Assembly: GCF_051020985.1 (NCBI RefSeq) | Contig: NW_027475138.1 | Span: 868,001-932,000, forward strand | From: Nomia melanderi | Lineage: Eukaryota > Arthropoda > Insecta > Hymenoptera > Halictidae | Length of the DNA stretch: 64,000 bases | Reading direction: 5' to 3' | Part shown: in pieces, positions 50,815-63,260 of the stretch | How the letters are laid out: every line of letters starts with the position of its first letter | Numbering within the stretch: position 1 is the stretch's first letter | Position numbers and translations under genes: made by a program | Notes under the pieces: model-generated | Told to the model about the DNA's origin: nothing | Seen by the model: only the letters and a program-made list of their open reading frames with translations | Database searches by the model: none

Positions 50815-52072
50815 GGACACTCAGGGTCAGGGGAAAATCCAATATATATCTGGTGATATCTCGGGTGCTATTACAGATAGAGCAATAAATCAAAGTGCAT
50901 TGTCTCTAGGAGGCCCTGGCGCATGAATGTGTGCAGCGGGAACGACCTCGGACCACCAGGGGCCGAGAAAACCGCAGTCTCATGGGGCCGGACACTCAGG
51001 GTCAGGGAAAAATCCAATATATATCTGGTGATATCTCGGGCGCTATTAGAGATAGCGCAATAAGCCAAAGGGAATTATCTGCAGGAGGCCCTGGCGCATG
51101 CATCTGTGCAGCGGGAACGACCTAGGACCACCAGGGGCCGAGAAAACCACCGTCTCATGGGGCCGGACACTCAGGGTAAGGGAAAAATCCAATATATATC
51201 TGGTGATATCTCGGGTGCTATTAGAGATAGCGCAATAAACGAAAGTGAATTATCTGCAGGAGGCCCTGGCGCATGAATCTGTGCAGCGGGAACGACCGCG
51301 GACCACCAGGGGCCGAGAAAACCACCGTCTCATGGGGCCGGACACTCAGGGACAGGGAAAAATCCAATATATATCTGGTGATATCTCGGGTGCTATTAGA
51401 GATAGCGCAATAAACCAAAGGGAGTTATCTGCAGGAGGCCCTGGCGCATGAATCTGTGCAACGGGAACGACCTCGGACCACCAGGGGCCGAGAAAACCAC
51501 AGTCTCATGGGGCCGGACAATCAGGGTCAGGGGAAAATCCAATATATATCTGGTGATATCTCGGGTGCTATTAGAGATAGCGCAATAAATCAAAGTGCAT
51601 TGTCTGTAGGAGGCCCTGGCGCATGAATCTGTGCAGCGGGAACGACCTCGGAACACCAGGGACCGAGAAAACCACCGTCTCATGGGGCCGGACACTCAGG
51701 GTCACTGAAAAATCCAATATATATGTGGTGATATCTCGGGTGCTATTACTGATAGCGCAATAAATCAAAGTGCATTGTCTGTAGGAGGCCCTGGCGCATG
51801 AATCTGTGCAGCGGGAACGACCTCGGACCACCAGGGGCCGAGAAAACCACAGTCTCATGGGGCCGGACACTCAGGGTCAGGGGAAAATCCAATATATATC
51901 TGGTGATATCTCGGGTGCTATTACAGATAGAGCAATAAATCAAAGTGCATTGTCTCTAGGAGGCCCTGGCGCATGAATGTGTGCAGCGGGAACGACCTCG
52001 GACCACCAGGGGCCGAGAAAACCGCAGTCTCATGGGGCCGGACACTCAGGGTCAGGGAAAAATCCAATATAT
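50815..52072 (+). repeat. 20-monomer-spaced duplication, copy 1
   Basis: Matches 54315-55572 at an offset of 3,500: tgtctctaggagg, gaatgtgtgcagc, aaaaccgcagtc, tcgggcgctatt, ataagccaaaggg, cgcatgcatctg, gggtaaggg, gaccgcggacc, gggacaggg and cggacaatcag. Differences near 54.70 kb (atatgtgg, ttacagatag) suggest a conversion patch in the second copy. Confidence 0.75.
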
Positions 52073-54371
52073 ATCTGGTGATATCTCGGGCGCTATTAGA
52101 GATAGCGCAATAAGCCAAAGGGAATTATCTGCAGGAGGCCCTGGCGCATGCATCTGTGCAGCGGGAACGACCTAGGACCACCAGGGGCCGAGAAAACCAC
52201 AGTCTCATGGGGCCGGACAATCAGGGTCAGGGGAAAATCCAATATATATCTGGTGATATCTCGGGTGCTATTAGAGATAGCGCAATAAATCAAAGTGCAT
52301 TGTCTGTAGGAGGCCCTGGCGCATGAATCTGTGCAGCGGGAACGACCTCGGAACACCAGGGACCGAGAAAACCACCGTCTCATGGGGCCGGACACTCAGG
52401 GTCACTGAAAAATCCAATATATATGTGGTGATATCTCGGGTGCTATTACTGATAGCGCAATAAATCAAAGTGCATTGTCTGTAGGAGACCCTGGCGCATG
52501 AACCTGTGCAGCGTGAACGACCTCGGACCACCAGGGGCCGAGAAAACGACCGTCTCAAGGGGCCGGACGCTCAGGGTCAGTGAAAAATCCAATATATATC
52601 TGGTGATATCTCGGGTGCTATTAGAGATAGCGCAATAAACCAAAGTGAATTATCTGCAGGAGGCCCTGGCGCATGAATCTGTGCAACGGGAACGTCCTCG
52701 GACCACCAGGGGCCGAGAAAACCACAGTCTCATGGGGCCGGACACTCAGGGTCAGTGGAAAATCCAATATAGATCTGGTGATATCTCGGGTGCTATTACA
52801 GATAGCGCAATAAATCAAAGTGCGTTACCTGTAGGAGGCCCTGGCGCATGAATCTGTGCAGCGGGAACGTCCTCGGACCTCCAGGGGCCGAGACAACGAC
52901 CGTCTCATGGGGCCGGACACTCAGGGTCAGGGTAAAATCCAATATATATCTGGTGATATCTCGGGTGCTATTACAGATAGAGCAATAAATCAAAGTGCAT
53001 TGTCTGTAGGAGGCCCTGGCGCATGAATGTGTGCAGCGGGAACGACCTCGGACCACCAGGGGCCGAGAAAACCGCAGTCTCATGGGGCCGGACACTCAGG
53101 GTCAGGGAAAAATCCAATATATATCTGGTCATATCTCGGGCGCTATTAGAGATAGCGCAATAAGCCAAAGGGAATTATCTGCAGGAGGCCCTGGCGCATG
53201 AATCTGTGCAGCGGGAAGGATCTCGGACCATCAGGGGCCGAGACATCCACCGTCTCATGGGGCCGGACACTCAGGGTCAGGGAAAAATCCAATATATATC
53301 TGGTGATATCTCGGGTGCTATTACAGATAGCGCAATAAATCAAAGTGCATTGTCTGTAGGAGGCCCTGGCGCATGAATCTGTGCAGCGGGAACGACCTCG
53401 GACCACCAGGGGCCGAGAAAACCACAGTCTCATGGGGCCGGACACTCAGGGTCAGGGGAAAATCCAATATATATCTGGTGATATCTCTGGTGCTATTACA
53501 GATAGAGCAATAAATCAAAGTGCATTGTCTGTAGGAGGCCCTGGCGCATGAATGTCTGCAGCGGGAACGACCTCGGACCACCAGGGGCCGAGAAAACCGC
53601 AGTCTCATGGGGCCGGACATTCAGGGTCAGGGAAAAATCCAATATATATGTGGTGATATCTCGGGTGCTATTACAGATAGCGCAATAAATCAAAGTGCAT
53701 TGTCTGTAGGAGACCCTGGCGCATGAACCTGTGCAGCGGGAACGACCTCGGACCACCAGGGGCCGAGAAAACGACCGTCTCATGGGGCCGGACGCTCAGG
53801 GTCAGTGAAAAATCCAATATATATCTGGTGATATCTCGGGTGCTATTAGAGATAGCGCAATAAACCAAAGTGAATTATCTGCAGGAGGTCCTGGCGCATG
53901 AATCTGTGCAACGGGAACGACCCCGGACCACCAGGGGCCGAGAAAACCACAGTCTCATGGGGCCGGTCACTCAGGGTCAGGGGAAAATCCAATATACATC
54001 TGGTGATATCTCGGGTGCTATTACAGATAGCGCAATAAACCAAAGTGAATTATCTGCAGGAGGCCCTTGCGCATGAATCTGTGCAACGGGAACGTCCTCG
54101 GACCACCAGGGGCCGAGAAAACCACAGTCTCATGGGGCCGGACACTCAGGGTCAGGGTAAAATCCAATATATATCTGGTGATATCTCGGGTGCTATAACA
54201 GATAGCGCAATAAATCAAAGTGCATTGTCTGTAGGAGGCCCTGGCGCATGAATCTGTGCAGCGGGAACGACCTCGGACCACCAGGGGCCGAGAAAACCAC
54301 AGTCTCATGGGGCAGGACACTCAGGGTCAGGGGAAAATCCAATATATATCTGGTGATATCTCGGGTGCTAT
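51201..54371 (+). repeat. 18-monomer block, copy 1 (about 3.17 kb)
   Basis: Matches 56101-59271 at a constant offset of 4,900 over 3.17 kb with only scattered differences (tgcgttacctg/tgcattacctg near 52.82 kb; atatatctggtc/atatgtctggtc near 53.12 kb). It ends at tgctattacag versus tgctataacag. It is the longest near-identical duplication in region C. Confidence 0.82.
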
Positions 54372-55572
54372 TACAGATAGAGCAATAAATCAAAGTGCAT
54401 TGTCTCTAGGAGGCCCTGGCGCATGAATGTGTGCAGCGGGAACGACCTCGGACCACCAGGGGCCGAGAAAACCGCAGTCTCATGGGGCCGGACACTCAGG
54501 GTCAGGGAAAAATCCAATATATATCTGGTGATATCTCGGGCGCTATTAGAGATAGCGCAATAAGCCAAAGGGAATTATCTGCAGGAGGCCCTGGCGCATG
54601 CATCTGTGCAGCGGGAACGACCTAGGACCACCAGGGGCCGAGAAAACCACCGTCTCATGGGGCCGGACACTCAGGGTAAGGGAAAAATCCAATATATATG
54701 TGGTGATATCTCGGGTGCTATTACAGATAGCGCAATAAACGAAAGTGAATTATCTGCAGGAGGCCCTGGCGCATGAATCTGTGCAGCGGGAACGACCGCG
54801 GACCACCAGGGGCCGAGAAAACCACCGTCTCATGGGGCCGGACACTCAGGGACAGGGAAAAATCCAATATATATCTGGTGATATCTCGGGTGCTATTAGA
54901 GATAGCGCAATAAACCAAAGGGAGTTATCTGCAGGAGGCCCTGGCGCATGAATCTGTGCAACGGGAACGACCTCGGACCACCAGGGGCCGAGAAAACCAC
55001 AGTCTCATGGGGCCGGACAATCAGGGTCAGGGGAAAATCCAATATATATCTGGTGATATCTCGGGTGCTATTAGAGATAGCGCAATAAATCAAAGTGCAT
55101 TGTCTGTAGGAGGCCCTGGCGCATGAATCTGTGCAGCGGGAACGACCTCGGAACACCAGGGACCGAGAAAACCACCGTCTCATGGGGCCGGACACTCAGG
55201 GTCACTGAAAAATCCAATATATATGTGGTGATATCTCGGGTGCTATTACTGATAGCGCAATAAATCAAAGTGCATTGTCTGTAGGAGGCCCTGGCGCATG
55301 AATCTGTGCAGCGGGAACGACCTCGGACCACCAGGGGCCGAGAAAACCACAGTCTCATGGGGCCGGACACTCAGGGTCAGGGGAAAATCAAATATATATC
55401 TGGTGATATCTCGGGTGCTATTACAGATAGAGCAATAAATCAAAGTGCATTGTCTCTAGGAGGCCCTGGCGCATGAATGTGTGCAGCGGGAACGACCTCG
55501 GACCACCAGGGGCCGAGAAAACCGCAGTCTCATGGGGCCGGACACTCAGGGTCAGGGAAAAATCCAATATAT
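54315..55572 (+). repeat. 20-monomer-spaced duplication, copy 2
   Basis: Second copy of 50815-52072. Within it, 54700-54740 carries atatgtgg and ttacagatag where the first copy has atatctgg and ttagagatag. At about 55573 the match switches to the 53.1/58.0 kb series (atgtctggtcatatc). Confidence 0.75.
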
Positions 55573-56122
55573 GTCTGGTCATATCTCGGGCGCTATTAGA
55601 GATAGCGCAATAAGCCAAAGGGAATTATCTGCAGGAGGCCCTGGCGCATGAATCTGTGCAGCGGGAAGGATCTCGGACCATCAGGGGCCGAGACATCCAC
55701 CGTCTCATGGGGCCGGACACTCAGGGTCAGGGAAAAATCCAATATATATCTGGTGATATCTCGGGTGCTATTACAGATAGCGCAATAAATCAAAGTGCAT
55801 TGTCTGTAGGAGGCCCTGGCGCATGAATCTGTGCAGCGGGAACGACCTCGGACCACCAGGGGCCGAGAAAACCACAGTCTCATGGGGCCGGACACTCAGG
55901 GTCAGGGGAAAATCCAATATATATCTGGTGATATCTCTGGTGCTATTACAGATAGAGCAATAAATCAAAGTGCATTGTCTGTAGGAGGCCCTGGCGCATG
56001 AATGTCTGCAGCGGGAACGACCTCGGACCACCAGGGGCCGAGAAAACCGCAGTCTCATGGGGCCGGACATTCAGGGTCAGGGAAAAATCCAATATATATG
56101 TGGTGATATCTCGGGTGCTATT
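55573..56122 (+). repeat. 3-monomer segment shared with 53.1 and 58.0 kb (offset 2,450)
   Basis: Carries ctggtcatatc, gggaaggatctcgg, ggaccatcagg, gccgagacatcc, atctctggtgc and gaatgtctgcagc, as do 53123-53672 and 58023-58572. It has atgtctgg like the 58.0 kb copy and unlike the 53.1 kb copy, so its nearest relative is the 58.0 kb one. Confidence 0.74.
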
Positions 56123-59100
56123 AGAGATAGCGCAATAAACGAAAGTGAATTATCTGCAGGAGGCCCTGGCGCATGAATCTGTGCAGCGGGAACGACCGCG
56201 GACCACCAGGGGCCGAGAAAACCACCGTCTCATGGGGCCGGACACTCAGGGACAGGGAAAAATCCAATATATATCTGGTGATATCTCGGGTGCTATTAGA
56301 GATAGCGCAATAAACCAAAGGGAGTTATCTGCAGGAGGCCCTGGCGCATGAATCTGTGCAACGGGAACGACCTCGGACCACCAGGGGCCGAGAAAACCAC
56401 AGTCTCATGGGGCCGGACAATCAGGGTCAGGGGAAAATCCAATATATATCTGGTGATATCTCGGGTGCTATTAGAGATAGCGCAATAAATCAAAGTGCAT
56501 TGTCTGTAGGAGGCCCTGGCGCATGAATCTGTGCAGCGGGAACGACCTCGGAACACCAGGGACCGAGAAAACCACCGTCTCATGGGGCCGGACACTCAGG
56601 GTCACTGAAAAATCCAATATATATGTGGTGATATCTCGGGTGCTATTACTGATAGCGCAATAAATCAAAGTGCATTGTCTGTAGGAGGCCCTGGCGCATG
56701 AATCTGTGCAGCGGGAACGACCTCGGACCACCAGGGGCCGAGAAAACCACAGTCTCATGGGGCCGGACACTCAGGGTCAGGGGAAAATCCAATATATATC
56801 TGGTGATATCTCGGGTGCTATTACAGATAGAGCAATAAATCAAAGTGCATTGTCTCTAGGAGGCCCTGGCGCATGAATGTGTGCAGCGGGAACGACCTCG
56901 GACCACCAGGGGCCGAGAAAACCGCAGTCTCATGGGGCCGGACACTCAGGGTCAGGGAAAAATCCAATATATATCTGGTGATATCTCGGGCGCTATTAGA
57001 GATAGCGCAATAAGCCAAAGGGAATTATCTGCAGGAGGCCCTGGCGCATGCATCTGTGCAGCGGGAACGACCTAGGACCACCAGGGGCCGAGAAAACCAC
57101 AGTCTCATGGGGCCGGACAATCAGGGTCAGGGGAAAATCCAATATATATCTGGTGATATCTCGGGTGCTATTAGAGATAGCGCAATAAATCAAAGTGCAT
57201 TGTCTGTAGGAGGCCCTGGCGCATGAATCTGTGCAGCGGGAACGACCTCGGAACACCAGGGACCGAGAAAACCACCGTCTCATGGGGCCGGACACTCAGG
57301 GTCACTGAAAAATCCAATATATATGTGGTGATATCTCGGGTGCTATTACTGATAGCGCAATAAATCAAAGTGCATTGTCTGTAGGAGACCCTGGCGCATG
57401 AACCTGTGCAGCGTGAACGACCTCGGACCACCAGGGGCCGAGAAAACGACCGTCTCAAGGGGCCGGACGCTCAGGGTCAGTGAAAAATCCAATATATATC
57501 TGGTGATATCTCGGGTGCTATTAGAGATAGCGCAATAAACCAAAGTGAATTATCTGCAGGAGGCCCTGGCGCATGAATCTGTGCAACGGGAACGTCCTCG
57601 GACCACCAGGGGCCGAGAAAACCACAGTCTCATGGGGCCGGACACTCAGGGTCAGTGGAAAATCCAATATAGATCTGGTGATATCTCGGGTGCTATTACA
57701 GATAGCGCAATAAATCAAAGTGCATTACCTGTAGGAGGCCCTGGCGCATGAATCTGTGCAGCGGGAACGTCCTCGGACCTCCAGGGGCCGAGACAACGAC
57801 CGTCTCATGGGGCCGGACACTCAGGGTCAGGGTAAAATCCAATATATATCTGGTGATATCTCGGGTGCTATTACAGATAGAGCAATAAATCAAAGTGCAT
57901 TGTCTGTAGGAGGCCCTGGCGCATGAATGTGTGCAGCGGGAACGACCTCGGACCACCAGGGGCCGAGAAAACCGCAGTCTCATGGGGCCGGACACTCAGG
58001 GTCAGGGAAAAATCCAATATATGTCTGGTCATATCTCGGGCGCTATTAGAGATAGCGCAATAAGCCAAAGGGAATTATCTGCAGGAGGCCCTGGCGCATG
58101 AATCTGTGCAGCGGGAAGGATCTCGGACCATCAGGGGCCGAGACATCCACCGTCTCATGGGGCCGGACACTCAGGGTCAGGGAAAAATCCAATATATATC
58201 TGGTGATATCTCGGGTGCTATTACAGATAGCGCAATAAATCAAAGTGCATTGTCTGTAGGAGGCCCTGGCGCATGAATCTGTGCAGCGGGAACGACCTCG
58301 GACCACCAGGGGCCGAGAAAACCACAGTCTCATGGGGCCGGACACTCAGGGTCAGGGGAAAATCCAATATATATCTGGTGATATCTCTGGTGCTATTACA
58401 GATAGAGCAATAAATCAAAGTGCATTGTCTGTAGGAGGCCCTGGCGCATGAATGTCTGCAGCGGGAACGACCTCGGACCACCAGGGGCCGAGAAAACCGC
58501 AGTCTCATGGGGCCGGACATTCAGGGTCAGGGAAAAATCCAATATATATGTGGTGATATCTCGGGTGCTATTACAGATAGCGCAATAAATCAAAGTGCAT
58601 TGTCTGTAGGAGACCCTGGCGCATGAACCTGTGCAGCGGGAACGACCTCGGACCACCAGGGGCCGAGAAAACGACCGTCTCATGGGGCCGGACGCTCAGG
58701 GTCAGTGAAAAATCCAATATATATCTGGTGATATCTCGGGTGCTATTAGAGATAGCGCAATAAACCAAAGTGAATTATCTGCAGGAGGTCCTGGCGCATG
58801 AATCTGTGCAACGGGAACGACCCCGGACCACCAGGGGCCGAGAAAACCACAGTCTCATGGGGCCGGTCACTCAGGGTCAGGGGAAAATCCAATATACATC
58901 TGGTGATATCTCGGGTGCTATTACAGATAGCGCAATAAACCAAAGTGAATTATCTGCAGGAGGCCCTTGCGCATGAATCTGTGCAACGGGAACGTCCTCG
59001 GACCACCAGGGGCCGAGAAAACCACAGTCTCATGGGGCCGGACACTCAGGGTCAGGGTAAAATCCAATATATATCTGGTGATATCTCGGGTGCTATAACA

Positions 59101-59271
59101 GATAGCGCAATAAATCAAAGTGCATTGTCTGTAGGAGGCCCTGGCGCATGAATCTGTGCAGCGGGAACGACCTCGGACCACCAGGGGCCGAGAAAACCAC
59201 AGTCTCATGGGGCAGGACACTCAGGGTCAGGGGAAAATCCAATATATATCTGGTGATATCTCGGGTGCTAT
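56101..59271 (+). repeat. 18-monomer block, copy 2 (about 3.17 kb)
   Basis: Second copy of 51201-54371. The first five monomers also match 54701-55570 (offset 1,400). The series is therefore present three times within 6 kb, with two different partners to its right. Confidence 0.82.
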
Positions 59272-62035
59272 AACAGATAGCGCAATAAATCAAAGTGCAT
59301 TGTCTGTAGGAGGCCCTGGCGCATGAATCTGTGCAGCGGGAACGACCTCGGACCACCAGGGGCCGAGAAAAGCACAGTCTCATGGGGCCGGACACTCAGG
59401 GTCAGGGTAAAATCCAATATATATCTGGTGATATCTCGGGTGCTATTAGAGATAGCGCAATAAACCAAAGTGAATTATCTGCAGGAGGCCCTGGCGCATG
59501 AATCTGTGCAACGGGAACGACCTCGGACCACCAGGGGCCGAGAAAACCACAGTCTCATGGGGCCGGATACTCAGGGTCAGGGGAAAATCCAATATAGATC
59601 TGGTGATATCTCGGGTGCTATTACAGATAGCGCAATAAATCATAGTGCATTGTCTGTAGGAGGCCCTGGCGCATGAATCTGTGCAGCGGGAACGACCTAG
59701 GACCACGAGGGGCCGAGAAAACCACAGTCTCATGGGGCCGGACACTCAGGGTCAGGGGAAAATCCAGTATATATCTGGTGATATCTCGGGCGCTATTAGA
59801 GATAGCGCAATAAATCAAAGTGCATTGTCTGTAGGAGACCCTGGCGCATGAACCTGTGCAGCGGGAACGACCTCGGACCACCAGCGGCCGAGAAAACCAC
59901 CGTCTCATGGGGCCGGACACTAAGGGTCGGGGAAAAATCCAATATATATCTGGTGATATCTCGGGTGCTATTAGAGATAGCGCAATAAACCAAAGTGAAT
60001 TGTCTGCAGGAGGCCCTGGCGCATGAATCTGTGCAGCGGGAACGACCTCGGACCACCAGGGGCCGAGAAAACCGCAGTCTCATGGGGCCGGACACTCAGG
60101 GTCAGGGAAAAATCCAATATATATCTGGTGATATCTCGGGCGCTATTAGAGATAGCGCAATAAATCAAAGTGCATTGTCTGTAGGAGGCCCTGGCGCATG
60201 AATCTGTGCAGCGGGAACGACCTAGGACCACGAGGGGCCGAGAAAACCACAGTCTCATGGGGCCGGACACTCAGGGTCAGGGGAAAATCCAGTATATATC
60301 TGGTGATATCTCGGGTGCTATTACAGATAGCGCAATAAATCAAAGTGCATTGTCTGTAGGAGGCCCTGGCGCATGAATCGGTGCAGCGGGAACGACCTCG
60401 GACCACCAGGGGCCGAGAAAACCACAGTCTCATGGGGCCGGACACTCAGGGTCGGGGAAAAATCCAATATATATCTGGTGATATCTCGGGTGCTATTAGA
60501 GATAGCGCAATAAACCAAAGTGAATTGTCTGCAGGAGGCCCTGGCGCATGAATCTGTGCAGCGGGAACGATCTCGGACCATCAGGGGCCGAGACATCCAC
60601 CGTCTCATGGGGCCGGACACTCAGGGTCAGGGAAAAATCCAATATATATCCGGTGATATCTCGGATGCTATTACAGATAGCGCAATAAATCAAAGTGCAT
60701 TGTCTGTAGGAGACCCTGGCGCATGAACCTGTGCAGCGGGAACGACCTCGGACCACCAGGGGCCGAGAAAACGACCGTCTCAAGGGGCCGGACGCTCAGG
60801 GTCAGTGAAAAATCCAATATATATCTGGTGATATCTCGGGTGCTATTAGAGATAGCGCAATAAACGAAAGTGAATTATCTGCAGGAGGCCCTGGCGCATG
60901 AATCTGTGCAGCGGGAACGACCGCGGACCACCAGGGGCCGAGAAAACCACCGTCTCATGGGGCCGGACACTCAGGGACAGGGAAAAATCCAATATATATC
61001 TGGTGATATCTCGGGTGCTATTAGAGATAGCGCAATAAACCAAAGTGAGTTATCTGCAGGAGGCCCTGGCGCATGAATCTGTGCAACGGGAACGACCTCG
61101 GACCACCAGGGGCCGAGAAAACCACAGTCTCATGGGGCCGGACACTCAGGGTCAGGGGAAAATCCAATATATATCTGGTGATATCTCGGGTGCTATTAGA
61201 GATAGCGCAATAAATCAAAGTGCATTGTCTGTAGGAGGCCCTGGCGCATGAATCTGTGCAGCGGGAACGACCTCGGAACACCAGGGACCGAGAAAACCAC
61301 CGTCTCATGGGGCCGGACACTCAGGGTCAGTGAAAAATCCAATATATATGTGGTGATATCTCGGGTGCTATTACAGATAGCGCAATAAATCAAAGTGCAT
61401 TGTCTGTAGGAGACCCTGGCGCATGAACCTGTGCAGCGGGAACGACCTCGGACCACCAGGGGCCTAGAAAACGACCGTCTCAAGGGGCCGGACGCTCAGG
61501 GTCAGTGAAAAATCCAATATATATCTGGTGATATCTCGGGTGCTATTAGAGATAGCGCAATAAACCAAAGTGAATTATCTGCAGGAGGCCCTGGCGCATG
61601 AATCTGTGCAACGGGAACGTCCTCGGACCACCAGGGGCCGAGAAAACCACAGTCTCATGGGGCCGGACACTCAGGGTCAGTGGAAAATCCAATATAGATC
61701 TGGTGATATCTCGGGTGCTATTACAGATAGCGCAATAAATCAAAGTGCATTACCTGTAGGAGGCCCTGGCGCATGAATCTGTGCAGCGGGAACGTCCTCG
61801 GACCTCCAGGGGCCGAGACAACGACCGTCTCATGGGGCCGGACACTCAGGGTCAGGATAAAATCCAATATATATCTGGTGATATCTCGGGTGCTATTACA
61901 GATAGAGCAATAAATCAAAGTGCATTGTCTGTAGGAGGCCCTGGCGCATGAATGTGTGCAGCGGGAACGACCTCGGACCACCAGGGGCCGAGAAAACCGC
62001 AGTCTCATGGGGCCGGACACTCAGGGTCAGGGTAA

Positions 62036-63260
62036 AATCCAATATATATCTGGTGATATCTCGGGTGCTATTAGAGATAGCGCAATAAACCAAAGTGAAT
62101 TATCTGCAGGAGGCCCTGGCGCATGAATCTGTGCAACGGGAACGACCTCGGACCACCAGGGGCCGAGAAAACCACAGTCTCATGGGGCCGGATACTCAGG
62201 GTCAGGGGAAAATCCAATATAGATCTGGTGATATCTCTGGTGCTATTACAGATAGCGCAATAAATCATAGTGCATTGTCTGTAGGAGGCCCTGGCGCATG
62301 AATCTGGCCAGCGGGAACGACCTCGGACCACCAGCGGCCGAGAAAACCACCGTCTCATGGGGCAGGACACTCAGGGTCAGTGAAAAATCCAATATATATC
62401 TGGTGATATCTCGGGTGCTATTACAGATAGCGCAATAAATCAAAGTGCATTGTCTGTAGGAGACGCTGGCGCATGAACCTGTTCAGCGGGAACGTTCTCG
62501 GACCACCAGGGGCCGAGAAAACGACCGTCTCATGGGGCCGGACGCTCAGGGTCAGTGAAAAATCCAATATATATCTGGTGATATCTCGGGTGCTATTAGA
62601 GATAGCGCAATAAACCAAAGTGAATTATCTGCAGGAGGCCCTGGCGCATGAATCTGTGCAACGGGAACGACCTCGGACCACCAGGGGCCGAGAAAACCAC
62701 AGTCTCATGGGGCCGGATACTCAGGGTCAGGGGAAAATCCAATATAGATCTGGTGATATCTCGGGTGCTATTACAGATAGCGCAATAAATCATAGTGCAT
62801 TGTCTGTAGGAGGCCCTTGCGCATGAATCTGTGCAACGGGAACGTCCTCGGACCACCAGGGACCGAGAAAACCACAGTCTCATGGGGCCGGACACTCAGG
62901 GTCAGGGGAAAATCCAATATAGATCTGGTGATATCTCGGGTGCTATTACAGATAGCGCAATAAACCAAAGTGAATTATCTGCAGGAGGCCCTGGCGCATG
63001 AATCTGTGCAGCGGGAACGACCTCGGACCACCAGGGGCCGAGAAAACCGCAGTCTCATGGGGCCGGACACTCAGGGTCAGGGAAAAATCCAATATATATC
63101 TGGTGATATCTCGGGCGCTATTAGAGATAGCGCAATAAATCAAAGTGCATTGTCTGTAGGAGGCCCTGGCGCATGAATCTGTGCAGCGGGAACGACCTCG
63201 GAACACCAGGGGCCGAGAAAACCACCGTCTCATGGGGCCGGACGCTCAGGGTCAGTGAAA
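62036..63260 (+). repeat. 7-monomer repeat, copy 1 (1,225 bp)
   Basis: Repeated from 63261 to the window end. Both contain the dispersed-cassette marks: ggatactcagg with atagatctgg, aaatcatagtgc, tctggccagcgg, ccagcggccgag, ggggcagg, ggagacgctgg, ctgttcagcgg and aacgttctcgg. Left edge: gggtcagggtaaa versus gggtcagtgaaaa. Confidence 0.8.

Noticed and set aside
47195..52271. A 5,076-bp HOR in region C equal to that in region B
   Set aside because: The offset between 47.1-48.1 and 52.2-53.2 kb is also 5,076, but it arises from 29 monomers plus the unrelated extra base at about 49710. The monomer content between is not the region B unit. It is coincidence.
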